Origin: Opisthorchis felineus | Taxonomy: Eukaryota; Platyhelminthes; Trematoda; Opisthorchiida; Opisthorchiidae | Length of the DNA: 64,000 bases | Assembly: GCA_004794785.1 (NCBI GenBank) | Contig: SJOL01013156.1 | Coordinates: forward strand, 317,711-381,710 | Direction of reading: 5' to 3' | Shown: positions 1-12,900 of the stretch, in pieces | Numbering within the stretch: the stretch's first letter is position 1 | How the letters are laid out: each line of letters opens with the position of its first letter | Translations under genes and position numbers: made by a program | The notes under the pieces: generated by a model | Told to the model about the DNA's origin: nothing | What the model saw: only the letters and a program-made list of their open reading frames with translations | The model's database searches: none

Positions 1-978
1 TTCTTGCCATTGAATCTCACACCAGACCCAGTATGACGGACACTTTGTGCCTGATGTGCGAGTCTTGATTGTGCTAGCGCTTACCGCGCCTTGAAGAGCA
101 TTCAGCATTGTTTGTCCTTTCTTCGGCTGTTGATCTTTACACGCGTATTTCCATACCAAAATTCTTACATACGTTGAGATTCCTCTTACCTGACTGGAAT
201 TGTTGGTGGCATGACTTCGAAAGAGAAGTTTCTCCTTTTTACCCCATATTCTCCTGCAACCCTTTCACATTCATCGCTTGCATTTACTTTTTATGTCTAT
301 GAACATACTCACCAAAAATAAACGATAAAATCTTAGTATACAATAATAAGGAGGGTCAAACGGAACTGACTCACTAATAGTTGTTCTTTTTGACACAGTT
401 CATCGTAGGCCTAGGAGTAAATAATAATCCAATTATGGTTGTCCAGGTATCTTGTTTTGAACAGTTCTCACACATAATAAAGTCCGAATATAGTCTGAAA
501 TGTTTTGGTACCAGAGTTAGTACATAAAACTCGCGAAAAACCGCTATAAGCGCCGGCAAAAGCACGTGGCCACGCTTGTCTTTTGTGTGTACTTGTACAA
601 AAGCGCATTTTTTGTCGTTTTTGCGTATTCAAACAAAAACGTTTACGCAATTGTCGAAATACGTAATGTTATCATGGAAGCAAACGAAAGCTACAAAATG
701 CCACAGTGTCAAACCATGAAATCCGCACCAGAACCAACCGTTTAACGTTTCTAGTGAGCCCCATTTGCCACAACCCAAGGTGAATAGTCAAGAGTTTACT
801 GATTTGGTGGTTCAGCGGAATGCCCATAAAGCTCTCGACGGATTGACTGACCAGCACGATTCCGCTTTCAAGGTCACCAAAGCAAGTGAGAAAGCTAACA
901 TCCAGTTAGAACGTTGGGTTTTCCGCGGTTGGCCCTCCACAACAGTTGACTTCATTCCTGGGACGCCGACTTTCGGAA
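1..978. other. upstream flank of the PAFAH1B gene
   Basis: This is the 5' flank of the first recognised exon, which begins with the ATG at 979. I see no TATA box close to that ATG and no recognisable repeat or domain. Short open frames here (for example 765-1001 on the plus strand, which overlaps exon 1 in another frame) have no recognisable family and look like chance frames. A promoter, a 5' UTR or a trans-splice acceptor must lie here if the gene is expressed, but none can be pointed to with confidence. Confidence 0.5.
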
Positions 979-3900
979 ATGTCGTCCACATGTCCCGTTA
1001 GTCCTTCGGACACTTGTGGAGATAACTGTTGGATGAGTCAAGTATGCGCCCTCACAACGTAGAAAATATTTCTTCATCAGCACATTAGATTTCGCTGCCA
1101 GACCACAGAAAACGAACCTGACGTCGTGTTCCTGGGCGACTCGATATTACTTCATATGCAATTCTCCCAGGTAAACGTGATTGCATAATCCACAACGCAC
1201 AGGTCTATAAAACCTATATCGTTCCATTACACTGTGTCAACTTCAGTGTCTATCATGATGAAACACAACATGTACTTTGGCGGATAGAGAATGGCGAATT
1301 GGATGGGTTTTCTCCTAAAGTAAGTCCCTTTGTTGTATATATAACCTTAAAGGTTATCGTTATTATGGTAGGTACGCACAATGTTTCTCACACTCCGGAA
1401 GAGGTCGTACGAGGCATTCTTGCTGTCGTTGAGAAGGCGAGGGAGAAGCAACCTCAAGCGGCCATGATTGTGATGGTATGTCAGTAGTTATTGAAATACG
1501 GTTCACATGATCGGCTTCCGATTCTAACGCATAGAGTTGGAGTCAGGATAACTTGAGTGTTTGTTTCAAACCTCCACCTTAAGCTGGGAGGACCTCGTAA
1601 CTCCTGCATATTCACATTGATCAGCTCCGAAGTTAACAGAATCCTCAGTTGGTCGCCTTCAGGAGTCATTTCCGTCCAGTTAACCTTCATTTTGCGTCAT
1701 TGCGAGTGGTCCAGGTGCACAGTACTGTCACAGCATGCGTATGAGCCCCTAGACGGGAGCCTGCTTAGACAGTACGTGTCCCGCTCAAAACGTTTCAATG
1801 AGAAGGGCTTGGCCCTCTGCGCTCACCTTAGCGAGGCAAACGGCCCTGGGCGTCGATTGTGCGTAGGGACATCAATATCAAGACGACATGAGTGATAAAA
1901 AGGCACGCGGTGTGGTGTCCTGAGGCACGACATGAAAAAATGGCGCCACGTCTGAATAAATACCAGCATAGAGGAGGAACAACATACAGAACGTGCGACG
2001 TGAGCACTTTGATTGCCGCCATGATCTTAGCCGGCCGCTACAGGTTGCTGTTCGCTAATCTGTCGTACGAATATAACAGCAAAATCACGGTGAATCCACT
2101 AAATTTGACGGCACATGTTCAGATTTCTCCCGGATAAAAGTCTTGAGTTTCGATCGCTGCGGCGCTAAAGAGCAGCAACTAAGACCCGAGTCCTACAGAG
2201 ACTGTGAATCCCTCTTTGTCCGCGCCTAACTGCTCGGTGCTCACAACTCGGTATCCTTCATTTAGCAGAATCAGTATGCGGGGGCACTTATCCCTTCCAC
2301 CTCTGAAGCTGAAACATCCGATATTTAGTTCGATCAGGGCCTCAGGTTATGTCTACACAGATGCCCAAAGCTTGTGGTTGAATCTATCAACCCTCTTCCG
2401 GCTTTTCATTTCTTGTATGCACATCTGACAGTTTCTCAGATTATTTGTGGTCTTCCCGGTACCGTCTCCAATTCCCTGTGCTGCGTCTTCCAACTGCCGT
2501 TACTATGGACCCAAAGACGTCAGCATCGCTTTATATGGCTAACGCCGACTGGAAACACGGAACAATTCCTGTCCATTGATCATCTGGGAGATTTGTGAAC
2601 TGATGAACCTGAAAGTTCTCACTAAAAGCCGAGCCAGTCTAACACGCCATCCTCTGCACATGCTGGAAGGCCTTGTCTTCTTACAGCCAACTCCGATCCA
2701 TAGTTGGTGTTGCGTTGATGTTGTTATCGTGGCTACGTAAAGCAACCTCGGTTTGTGTCCTAGTTATTCCCCGGGTTCAGGGATAGAAACGGCGTACTGA
2801 ATAAGGTGGTTGGGACACTACAGACTAAGAAAGCTCTTGTTCATGTTCTTGTGACCATTCGTGATAACGATTCAGACAGGCAGAACACGACCATTATGAG
2901 TGGAAATTTGTCTAAGAACCAGCCAGGGCACAGCACATCCACTAGCTGTGTATGGCGACTTCCATTCACCCAAGCCTCAGGGAACGGGACCTGGAGGGCC
3001 GAACGCCACATTGCTGAACGAAGAAATGGTAACGTCACTACTAGAAGCATGGCGCCCATGTAATAAAAACAAGCCCTATCAAGACTTCGCACCCGTCGCT
3101 TGGACACAAGGCAAACAGAAAGCGTATCAAAATGACCTGTACCTCAAATATCTGAGTCTAGATCCAGAATCATTCTGGAAAACCATAGTTTTTGATGCTT
3201 TTGCACCGAATGCCCAAAACGCACAAATTGTTGCTTGTCTCAGGATAGAAAATGTGCCCTCCCAGGCTTGAGTCAACCACCTAGCCACCGTGAAAACAAC
3301 TTTCCTTCAGCAAGTTTCCCTCAACAAAACAAACGCCCAAGTTCTCTAATAGGTTGATGAAAATGTGCAACCAGTAATCACTAACTCAGTATTTATTGTT
3401 GTCAATGAAGATGGACTGTCTATAGACATCGGAGTCACAGAATCAGTCTCTCTATATCCCCGATTCGCCGGAACCCCTTAAACATAATTTACTGGATTCC
3501 GTATGTTCTGTAATTACACCTGAGAAGTCATGACAAATACTTCAGCGGTTGTCTTTCGTTCTCCCAATTCTCCCACAGAAGCCGACGCTTTGTTAATGTC
3601 TACTGTTCGGCACGATCTTTGGACATGCCATTTCCATGGAACCTTTAAAATTCCTCCTCGAATCCTTCTGGTTAACTACAAGTTGATTTATTGTCTCTAA
3701 CGCACTCACACAATACGACGACATCGAAAAACAACCCACAGATTTTCACTCAAACAATGCGCCATCTGAAGTATTTCATCAACGAGGTAGTCACGGTTGA
3801 AGCTGTTAATATCACTGCTCTTGATCAAAGTGATCAAGTAGTCTTTTATATTCGACTGTATATGTTGTACCGTCTAGACCGTTTCACTTGCAGTTAAGAC

Positions 3901-6900
3901 TCTTAATAACTGTGAACGACTGGAATACCTAATGTAAAATGGCGACCGGGTATTTCTTCACTGAGGGTATACAAAAGTTGGAAAGATTTCTTCCGTGAAA
4001 ACCCCCGCTGGAGTCATTTATGTCATCCTACATAAAACGGAACAAAATCAATCCAACCTGAAAAACAGGGGCCATAATTCGATGGTGAAGCGAGACTGTA
4101 TCTGGCTTGCCTACGGGTGCACATGGCTCCACAACACTTGTTTGCGCACGTACGGTGCTTGTATAATAAGGCAGGACAAAGGACAGTGCCAGAAAAATCT
4201 GGCCGTATAACTCACTTGTACCATTAATTCACAGGCTTGTTAACTGGAACCGACGAGTTCGTCACATCATGGAAAAAATAGCAGGGCGAGGTTGGCAACT
4301 AACAGCTTAGGTGAAGGAGACCGCTCTGCCCCGGTGACCGACCAGGACTAGCGAAACCGGAGTCCACCCAGTTGTTCTGCGTTCACGGGGCCAGTGGAAT
4401 ACTGTGGTGCCAAATTGCCGACTCAAGTTGGAGAGGCTCTCGATGAGTTTGCTGTATCGCCTCTGCGAACGACGTTGGAAGAGAACAACAATCGATTGCC
4501 TTTTGGGACAGGGCTTGTGGGCCACTCAATTTTTGAACCCATAAAGCGTCCCGAGCGCACTTTCTACTTCAACAAACAACCTGCCACTGATCACCACATG
4601 GCGAATTCGTTGATTCCAGTCGATCCCAACTGTGGTTCATCAGTGGCCAAAGGCTTGAAAATTTCTCAGATTCTCCACACGCAGTGGTCAGGTCTCGAAG
4701 CCGTACAGCAATACACCCCGGACTGTAATCTAGCAAGTGATCCTTGATATCCAATGATGCCACAGGCAGCGCTTTGACCTCGTTTGCCGGACTACCTTCA
4801 AAGCTAATTCAACTTCCGAGATATGCAGCTTTCCACTCAGATGATTTGATAGATTGTAAGCCCTACAGTATCACTTCGGATCATGATGCTGCGAGTTACA
4901 TGTCGAAGGAATGAATAACCCTGGTCAGGTTTTCCGGTATGTCTTGCACTTCTCCATCTCTTTCAAAAGTGGCAGCAATATCGTTTGCACATTCCAGGCT
5001 GACAAGGTATATATGACGTCGCTCTAACACTTGATGGGCTGTAAAGATGTGGTCCACACAAACTCCTTGCCGGAATCCTGCTTGCTGTACTTAGATGATG
5101 TCTTCATGTGCCCTCCTAGGATGACTTAACATGGACAGTTCGAAGAGTCCAGTTACCACGGGGGCTGGGCTAATTCCTCTGAGTGTATATTTCCTGAGGT
5201 TGCACTACTATCAGCGGACGGAAGATCGTCTGGACTAGCAGCTAGGTGGTTCATATAGAATAAAGAACGTTCGCGTATTTCCGCAGCTGTCAGAAGCATC
5301 AAGTCCTCTATCCAGTTCGGGAATCCTATTAAGAAATTGCCCGTGACCGATTGAATTGTTGAAAATGCTCCGTAGGTTGAAGCCTTCCGTTTTAGAGACC
5401 AGCGGGCCACTTTAGTGGTTGGCTTTTTCTCTCACCACAGGCCACTAGGGCTTGTGCACATGTTAGTTGGAATAGTTGTTGCGCATTCCGTTCGCTTCCT
5501 CCTCTGTGGCTATCTGAACCCACCAGGCCTCATGACAATAGAGTGTTTGGACTGAACACCTTTCCGTGCGCCTTGCAGTGACTAGGTGAAAAAGCCACGC
5601 CTCAGTGCTTACAGTGTTTGAACATGCCCTTGCATCATCAGCATCGGGGACAGCACAACCAGTGTTGCTACTGATACTTCAGTGCCGTGCAACCACAAAG
5701 TTTATCTAACTATATTTGAAGCCTTAGAGCGGAAATAAGAGAAAAGAGTGAGTGAGTGAGGGGATCTGGTGCTGGCCTATCGCAAGCATTCTGAGTTTCC
5801 TTCGTTCAGCTGTAACATCCTTTCGGTGCCTAGCTGCCATGCCACCCAAAGGAAGCACGAGGGCTGGGATATTGCCAGGTTGCCCAAGCCTAGACAGGGG
5901 AAGTCCAGAGGCAGATTTCGGGTTCGAACCACGGACCTTCCGGTTAGCAAATTCGCGCTCTAACCATCTCGCTCCCTGAGTTTTCTTCACCTCCAATCGT
6001 CAAGCAATCTGGTAAAAAACTGGCAGCACGAACGCCATGGACATCAATCAGCCACCCTTTTTTTGCAATGCCTCCAGCCAAGCACAGGCGGGGTCACGGG
6101 GACCCCATCCTGGATGGCATACTGCACCAACAACACCCAGACTCTTCGTAATTCCCTTCACACTCTTCTGCCAAGTAATAGGTTGTCCACCTCGTGGTGT
6201 GCACCATTGTGAAAGAGGTACGGAGAACAACACTCGTCTCGGTAGACGTTTTGGCATCCGTAGCACACGCTCAACCCACCGTAGTTAATGGTGCTTCGTG
6301 TTATCCGCAACTGTAGTACCTGCGGCACAGCCAGATACTCGTTCTCTATTCACCCCTTTATGAATGCGTTGACGCCATCCAATACAAACAATGCTTCTGA
6401 GGCATCGGAGTCCAAATACCTGAAGACGCCTCGCGTCACCTGTCCGCCGAGACCATGTTTCAGAAGTACACAGCAACACAACCCTTATTGTAGCCTGGTA
6501 CACGCGACCCTCAAGACCTAGTGATATGCCTTTTTAACGCCAGAAGTGACACAAATTAGCAAACGTCATTCGAGCCTCTGAGATTCTTGCACTGATTTCA
6601 TCAGACATTTCCGTCAGAGCGAATACAACTACCGGGGTATGTAAAATTCTGCACAATCTCCAGTAGTTCTCCTTGAGTTGTAAGGGGTATGTTTAGAGAC
6701 CGTACATTCTGAAGCTTGACTTTGCACTTTGAAGGTGCTAGGCACATGAAAGATGGTACGAAGGTGGTCAGTCTATTCAACGGAGCTAGATAAATAAAAA
6801 AGATAATCGTTCAGCTGTAACACCCTTTGGGTGCCTGGCTGCTATACCACTTGAAGGAAGTACGAGGTCTGGGATACTGCCAGGTTTCCCAAGCCTAGAC

Positions 6901-9900
6901 AGGAGGAGTCGAGATGCAAAGGTCGGGTTCGAACCACGAACCTTCCGGTCAGTAAATTGGCTCCCCAACTACTGAGCCATCTCGCCCCTTTGAGGGCGCT
7001 AGGCGCATGCAGAAATGTGGCATGATGGCGATGAGGGCGATGTCGTCTGCGTACTCCAGATCGACAAGGTTCTCACCAGAAACAATTTGAACACCGGGGT
7101 TTTGAAGACACTCCAGCATTCGCCTCATTATTTCACTAATGATGAAGTTGAACAAGAATGGAGAGAGTGGACATCTTTGTCTGACACCAATTTCTGTGTG
7201 GAAGCTTTTGGAGAGCTCACCATACACTCACCCGCCCAGAAGTGTGTGAATATAGGGATCGGATTATGTTCACAAATTTCTGGGGCATACCCTGTTGAGC
7301 AAGTGTGGTTAACAGCACTCACCGATCGACAGAATCGAACGTACCCTTGAAGTTAAGGAGAAGCCTGTGGGTCGTCTGTACCTCTGGCGTTGCTCTAACA
7401 CCTGACGGAGTGTGAAGATGTGGGCAGCGCAGCCTCTACCCTATCGAAATTCCAGTTTATTCTCACAAGTCAAGGTTTCGCGTGCCACCGCAAGACGACG
7501 AAGAATCAGTGACGCCAGAAGCCTTGTCACAACAGTAGTCAAACTAATACCTCTGTGGTTACTACAATCACTGCGCGTACCATTTTTGGAAATGGGCCTT
7601 ATTATCGATCCACCCCAGTTGTCTGGGACGGTCTCTTTTTTCCAGATAGACCAAAACAGTCTGGACAGGTACTGGCTGAGTTAGGGTTTGCCCTGCGGTT
7701 CAGACGTTCTGCTTTGCTGGTGATCAGGAAGCCATTTCGGCCCCTCATAATTTCTCTGACAATAGGCTCCCGTGAACCAGTCGATCGAATCAGCTTGCGG
7801 ACGTTTCCGGCATTTTTTGCATCTTCCATTTTTTTGGCATTTCGTGTCCGCCAAACCCCTCCGTCTGCATGGACACTCAGTTTTACCCGACGTCCGGTGG
7901 AGTTGTGGTTGCAGCCAAGGGGAATCTGTCGCCTGGCCTCCAGCAAAGACACGATTCTATCAGAAATCCAGTATTTGGATGGGGTTGACTTTGTTATACG
8001 GCAAACAGAGGTTCCTGCTGTGAGTAGCGCTTTGGATGTGTTTTCCCAGTGGCCGTTTATGTCCGACATTGGGCCATCCAGCAGGCGTTCGAGGAGCTGG
8101 TCCTGATAGTTTTGTTTGATTTCTGGATCCACTAGCTTCTCGATAGCTAAGCGAGGTGTGCGCGTTTTGCGTAGACCTGGAAAGCGCAATGAAAAGCAGC
8201 AGCATGCAAGTTCATGGTCAGAGTCAACGCTGGTGTTCCAGAAGGAGTGGCACCCTCGCCACCGATAACTGACGGCGATGTGGTCTATTTGGATTCGGAG
8301 CTGGTTTGTTGGTGGGCACCACGTTGTCAAGCGATTTCCTATGTTCCGAAAATCGGTACTGCAGAGGAACGGTCTGTGATCGGCACAGATCTGAAGTAGG
8401 CGATCGTTGTCCGTGCGTCTCGTGTCCAATCCAAGACGACCACCCAATCAGCAGTACTTAGTCTGCCTACCTGAGCATTCATGTCAGCAGCAACCACAAC
8501 GATATCTGAGCTTTTAGTCCGTTGTAAAAGACGACCTAGAGCGTCATAGAAACTGTCTTTCGCAGACTCCGAGCTACAGTCAGTTGGGGTGTAAGCAGAC
8601 ATAATGAACAGGGTGCGATGGACCTCGCTTTCTGGGGATTCTTTCACAGACGTTGCCAAACGATCCGCGCGATGGTGATTATCATCGGGTATCCAATGAA
8701 GTAAAGACGCTTCCGCTCGATTGCTCAATACACTACCCACCCCAGCATATCCAGCTGCAACGGCCTCTGCATCACCAGAGGTGTACAGCCGGAACCTGGA
8801 AAACAGCGAGGGGGCAGCATTTACATCCTGTATTCTTGATTCTGACACAGCATGCATCGGTGCAGAGGGAATCCAGTGTACGAGTAAGAGCCATCTATTG
8901 TCCTGTTTGGGGTGGTTACTTAAGTCGGACGTACAGAAGCTGCAGTTGAATGTGATGCATGGCGAGCAAAACGGCCAGTCCTATTGCTGAGACATGCGGT
9001 GAAGGTATTCAAATTTGGGTGGGGTAGGATAGAAGAGGGAAAACTTGAAAGTGTAAGAAGAGATAGAAACTGAAAAGAATGCCGTTGACATCGATTAACA
9101 GTCATATCTTGCGACGTCTCCAACCAGGCGGAGTTAGGGTCACGTAGTCCCCATCCTGGAGGGCGGGTCGTACCGACAGCGCACAAACTTTTCGTAATAT
9201 CTTTCATACCCCTCTGCCATATTAAGAGGTGTCCACTTCTGCTTCCGCCACTCCTAATTGGGCACGGAAAACAGCACCCCCCGCAAACGATGGTTCGGCA
9301 TGCGTAATACGTGGCCTCACCAACGCAGCTGGACACATAATTCGGTGGGAGTCCCCGTTGCACAACCGAACACGCCTTCAAATTACCGTGTCACTGATTC
9401 GCCTACACTAACCCACACGAGTTATGGTTCTGAGGCAACGCTTGTCGAATACCTGAAGACGTCTCAGTTCCACTGCTCGAACAGGTCACCAGCCATACAA
9501 CAAAACAGCTCGCACTGTAGCCTGATACACAAGTCCCTTGAGATTCAGGGATATAACGCTTTGACGCCATAGGTGTCTCAAATTAGAAAACGCGCCCCGA
9601 CCCTTGCAGATTCGTGCATTGACCTCATCTGTCACACTTTCATCGGAACCAATGCAACTCTCAAGATACTTAAGACGCTCCACAACTTCCAATGCTTCTC
9701 CCTGGATCGTAAGTAGCGTGTTCAGTGACTGCATGTCCACGAGCATGGTATTGCACTTTGTGGGTGCAAAGTGCGTACCAAAGGACGGGATGACTTTGGT
9801 CAGTTCATCCAAAAACTCATGCACCTCCTCTTCGAAGACGAAAACGATGTCATCTTCATGTTCCAGATCAACAAGGTTTCCGTCACCAGCTATTTGAACA

Positions 9901-12900
9901 CTAGATTTATGAAGAACTTCCATCGTTCGTCTGATTATCTCATTAATCACGAAACTAAATAGGAATGGGGAGAATGGGCACCCCTGACGGACACTGCTTT
10001 GTGTACGAAAGCTTTTTGAGAGCTCTCCGTATACTCCTACCCCAGAAAGTCAGATTACAAAGAGCTTACTATGTTCACAAACCTCCGGGGTACCGCTAGC
10101 TGGGCAAGCGAGTTGAGGAGAACAGACCGGTCAATCGAGTTGAAAGCGCCTTGAAAATCTGGGACTGCCAAAATTGTGGGTCGTTTGTGCGTATGGCGTT
10201 GTTCTAGCATCTGATGGTGTGTGAAGGCCCGGTCAACGCAGCCTCTACCAGGCCAGAATCCTGCTTACTTCTCTCGAGTCAATGCTTCACGAGCCCATAT
10301 AAGGTGGCGAAGATGTGACGCCAAAAGTCTCGTTGCGACCGGGGTCAGGTTGATGCTTCTGTGGTCACCGCATTCACCACGAACCGCTTTTTTAAAATAA
10401 GCACTGTCACCGATTCTCTCCAGTTGTCTGGGACAGTCTCCTTTTCCCAAATGGACGCAAACAGATCAGGTCAGCCCTGACTGAGGACTTCACCACATCT
10501 TTGAACAAGGCGGGTGGGAAGTCGTGCGGACCAAATACTCCTTGGTGCTTGAGAGAACATATGCAGTCATAAACCCCTGAGAACATAGAGTGTTTCAAGT
10601 TCACCGTCCAGGGTTCTAAGTCAGATGTGGTTTCCAGATGAGTAGTAGCTGGTGGCCACGGTAATTGTTGTCCGAAGTAATCGACCCATCCATTGAGGCG
10701 TTGTTTTTTATGCAAGATGATCGCGCAATTTTGATCTTTGTTGATTTCGCTTACATATGGTTTTCTGGGACTGATCGCGCGGATCAGCTGAAATAATCTT
10801 CGGGCATTCCCGGCTTTCTGAGCCTCTTCTATTCTTTAGTTTCACCAGGCTTCGCGGTCGGCGCGGACACTCACTTTCACTTCACTTTTGATAACTCGGG
10901 CCAAATTATGTTCGGGACCGGATGGGACATTTCTCCGAGATTCAAGCAGTGCCACTGTTCCACGTGATATCCAGTGCTTGAGCGGGCCTGGTAACACCAT
11001 GTCACAGGCGAAATTCCCAGCACAGTACGGATAGGTGGAGATTTCGTTCCACCCTGAGTTCAAGTCTGATGATGGAGCAGTTGAGACTACAGAAGACAAT
11101 TCTGGTACATTCGTCTAGCATCCGTATCCGCTGGTATCTCACTAGCTAAGCAATTTTTCCGCATCTTATGCGGCCCTGGAAAACGAAGGGAGAAGCTACT
11201 CTTTACGAGGGCTTGGTCGGAATCTACAAATGCGTTCCAAAACAACCGGTAGTCAGTTATTGATCCGCTGCATCGGTGATTGATTACGATGCGATCAATT
11301 TGAGTTCGTAACCGGCACGCTATTGAAGGACACCATGCGGCCACACGACTTCGGCTGTTTCGAAAGTTAGTACTGCATAAGAACAGACTGCGGTCTGCAC
11401 ATAACTGAGGCAATCGTTCGCTGTTGTCCGTACGTGCCGAGTGTAATCCATGTCGACCACCTGAGTCTCAGATGCGCTAAGCCTGTCCACTTGTGCATTC
11501 AGACCTCCGGCAACCACCACGATATCTGAGCTTCTAGCTCGCCGCAACAGTTCGTTCAAGGCATCATAAAAATTGTCTTTGATGGTTTCAATGCTACAGT
11601 TGGTTGGGGCGTAAGGAGACACGACAAACAGACATCGTTCAATTTTCCCCTTGTGAGACTCCTTCACGGACGTTGCCAGGCGAACTGCACAAGGCGACTA
11701 TCAACAGGTACGATCCTTCTTCCGGATAACTTAGGAGGATACCAACCCCCTAAACATGCTGCCGCAGTGGCCGCTGGATATCAAGAGTTGCGCAGCCAGA
11801 AGCCAGTGGCAAGCGATGGGTAGGTTGGTTTCAAGCATCATCATCCTCGACAGCATGACATCAGTGTTCAACACCGATGCTTCACTGCCGTAGTTGGCCT
11901 AAGCGCTGTGCTTGTATCTTGAAATCTTGTTTCTGATATACAGCACACATCAGTGTCAAGTGAGTCCATCATGGGAGCAAGAGCAGCTTTTCCCGCTTGC
12001 TTCAGAGTGCGAACATTAAAAACAGCCAGATAGACGACGGCATTGAGAATTGAAGGTTGATTTCGAGCTGGCTGAGGATGTCGGCCCCGGATGATGCGCA
12101 GATGCTGCCGTAAAAACAGGTGCCGGATGAACGGAGTCATCAGTCCCAAGTGCTGGGCCTACGAGGAGAGAGTTGTTAATGGGAAGGGAGGAAGAAGAGG
12201 AAGTATTTGAGAGAAAGAAGGAAGGCGTCAGCTGTAGTCTGTTTTAGTTTGCCTGATCTGCTGCATGCAGCGAGTAAGGCAACCCGGCTGATGGCACCAC
12301 GCGACGGCCGATGTAGCGTGAGATTGTTTGTAAGTGTAAAATTCATGGTTGTACGTGGACTGGGATACTGCCAAGGCACGCACACCTTGACAGGAGGACG
12401 ATTAGGGTCTTCAACCAAAGCCTTTGACTCAAAAGCGTGACTGCAATGCAGCGGCCATGAAATACAAGTGCATGTCAATTTCTATAGAACAAGTCGCCAC
12501 ACATTTTCTAACCGCCAACCTGGAGAGCCAGGAGGCTGCATTGGTCAGACGCCTAACCATTGACCAACCTGGTATGAGACCCTGTGAGTGTCGCATGGAC
12601 ACCCCCCAGTATAGCTCAGGGTCACGGAGGCATACAAACCGTCACACCACGGCAAGATCCGGTCTCTTCGTGAACTACGATTCGATCTTTGTGCAGCACA
12701 TTCAGTTGAAGAATCAGCTGGGATTCAACTGTTTCCTGTGGCAGCCAAATTGCTGTGCAAGTGAGTGTATTTCGCTTGCCTCCAGAACAGTTGCTTTGGC
12801 GTCTGTAACTGAATTGTCGCTGCCGTTAACCGTTGTCGTCGGTAAATTGACTGATTGCCCTTGTTACAACAGCTGTTTTTGTGGCATACCCATTCTCATA

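Noticed and set aside
765..1001. 78-codon plus-strand frame just before the PAFAH1B gene
   Set aside because: It overlaps exon 1 in a different frame, has no family features and ends inside the exon.
5724..5996. Open frames on both strands with phrases such as WLEREF and RLGQPG that resemble many database hypothetical proteins
   Set aside because: They are translations of the tRNA-derived SINE; the same frame recurs at 6786, 16211 and 48142 with the tRNA-like B box in the middle.
7555..8106. 183-codon plus-strand open frame
   Set aside because: It is the shadow of the endonuclease and linker region of element A on the minus strand, where the recognisable motifs lie.
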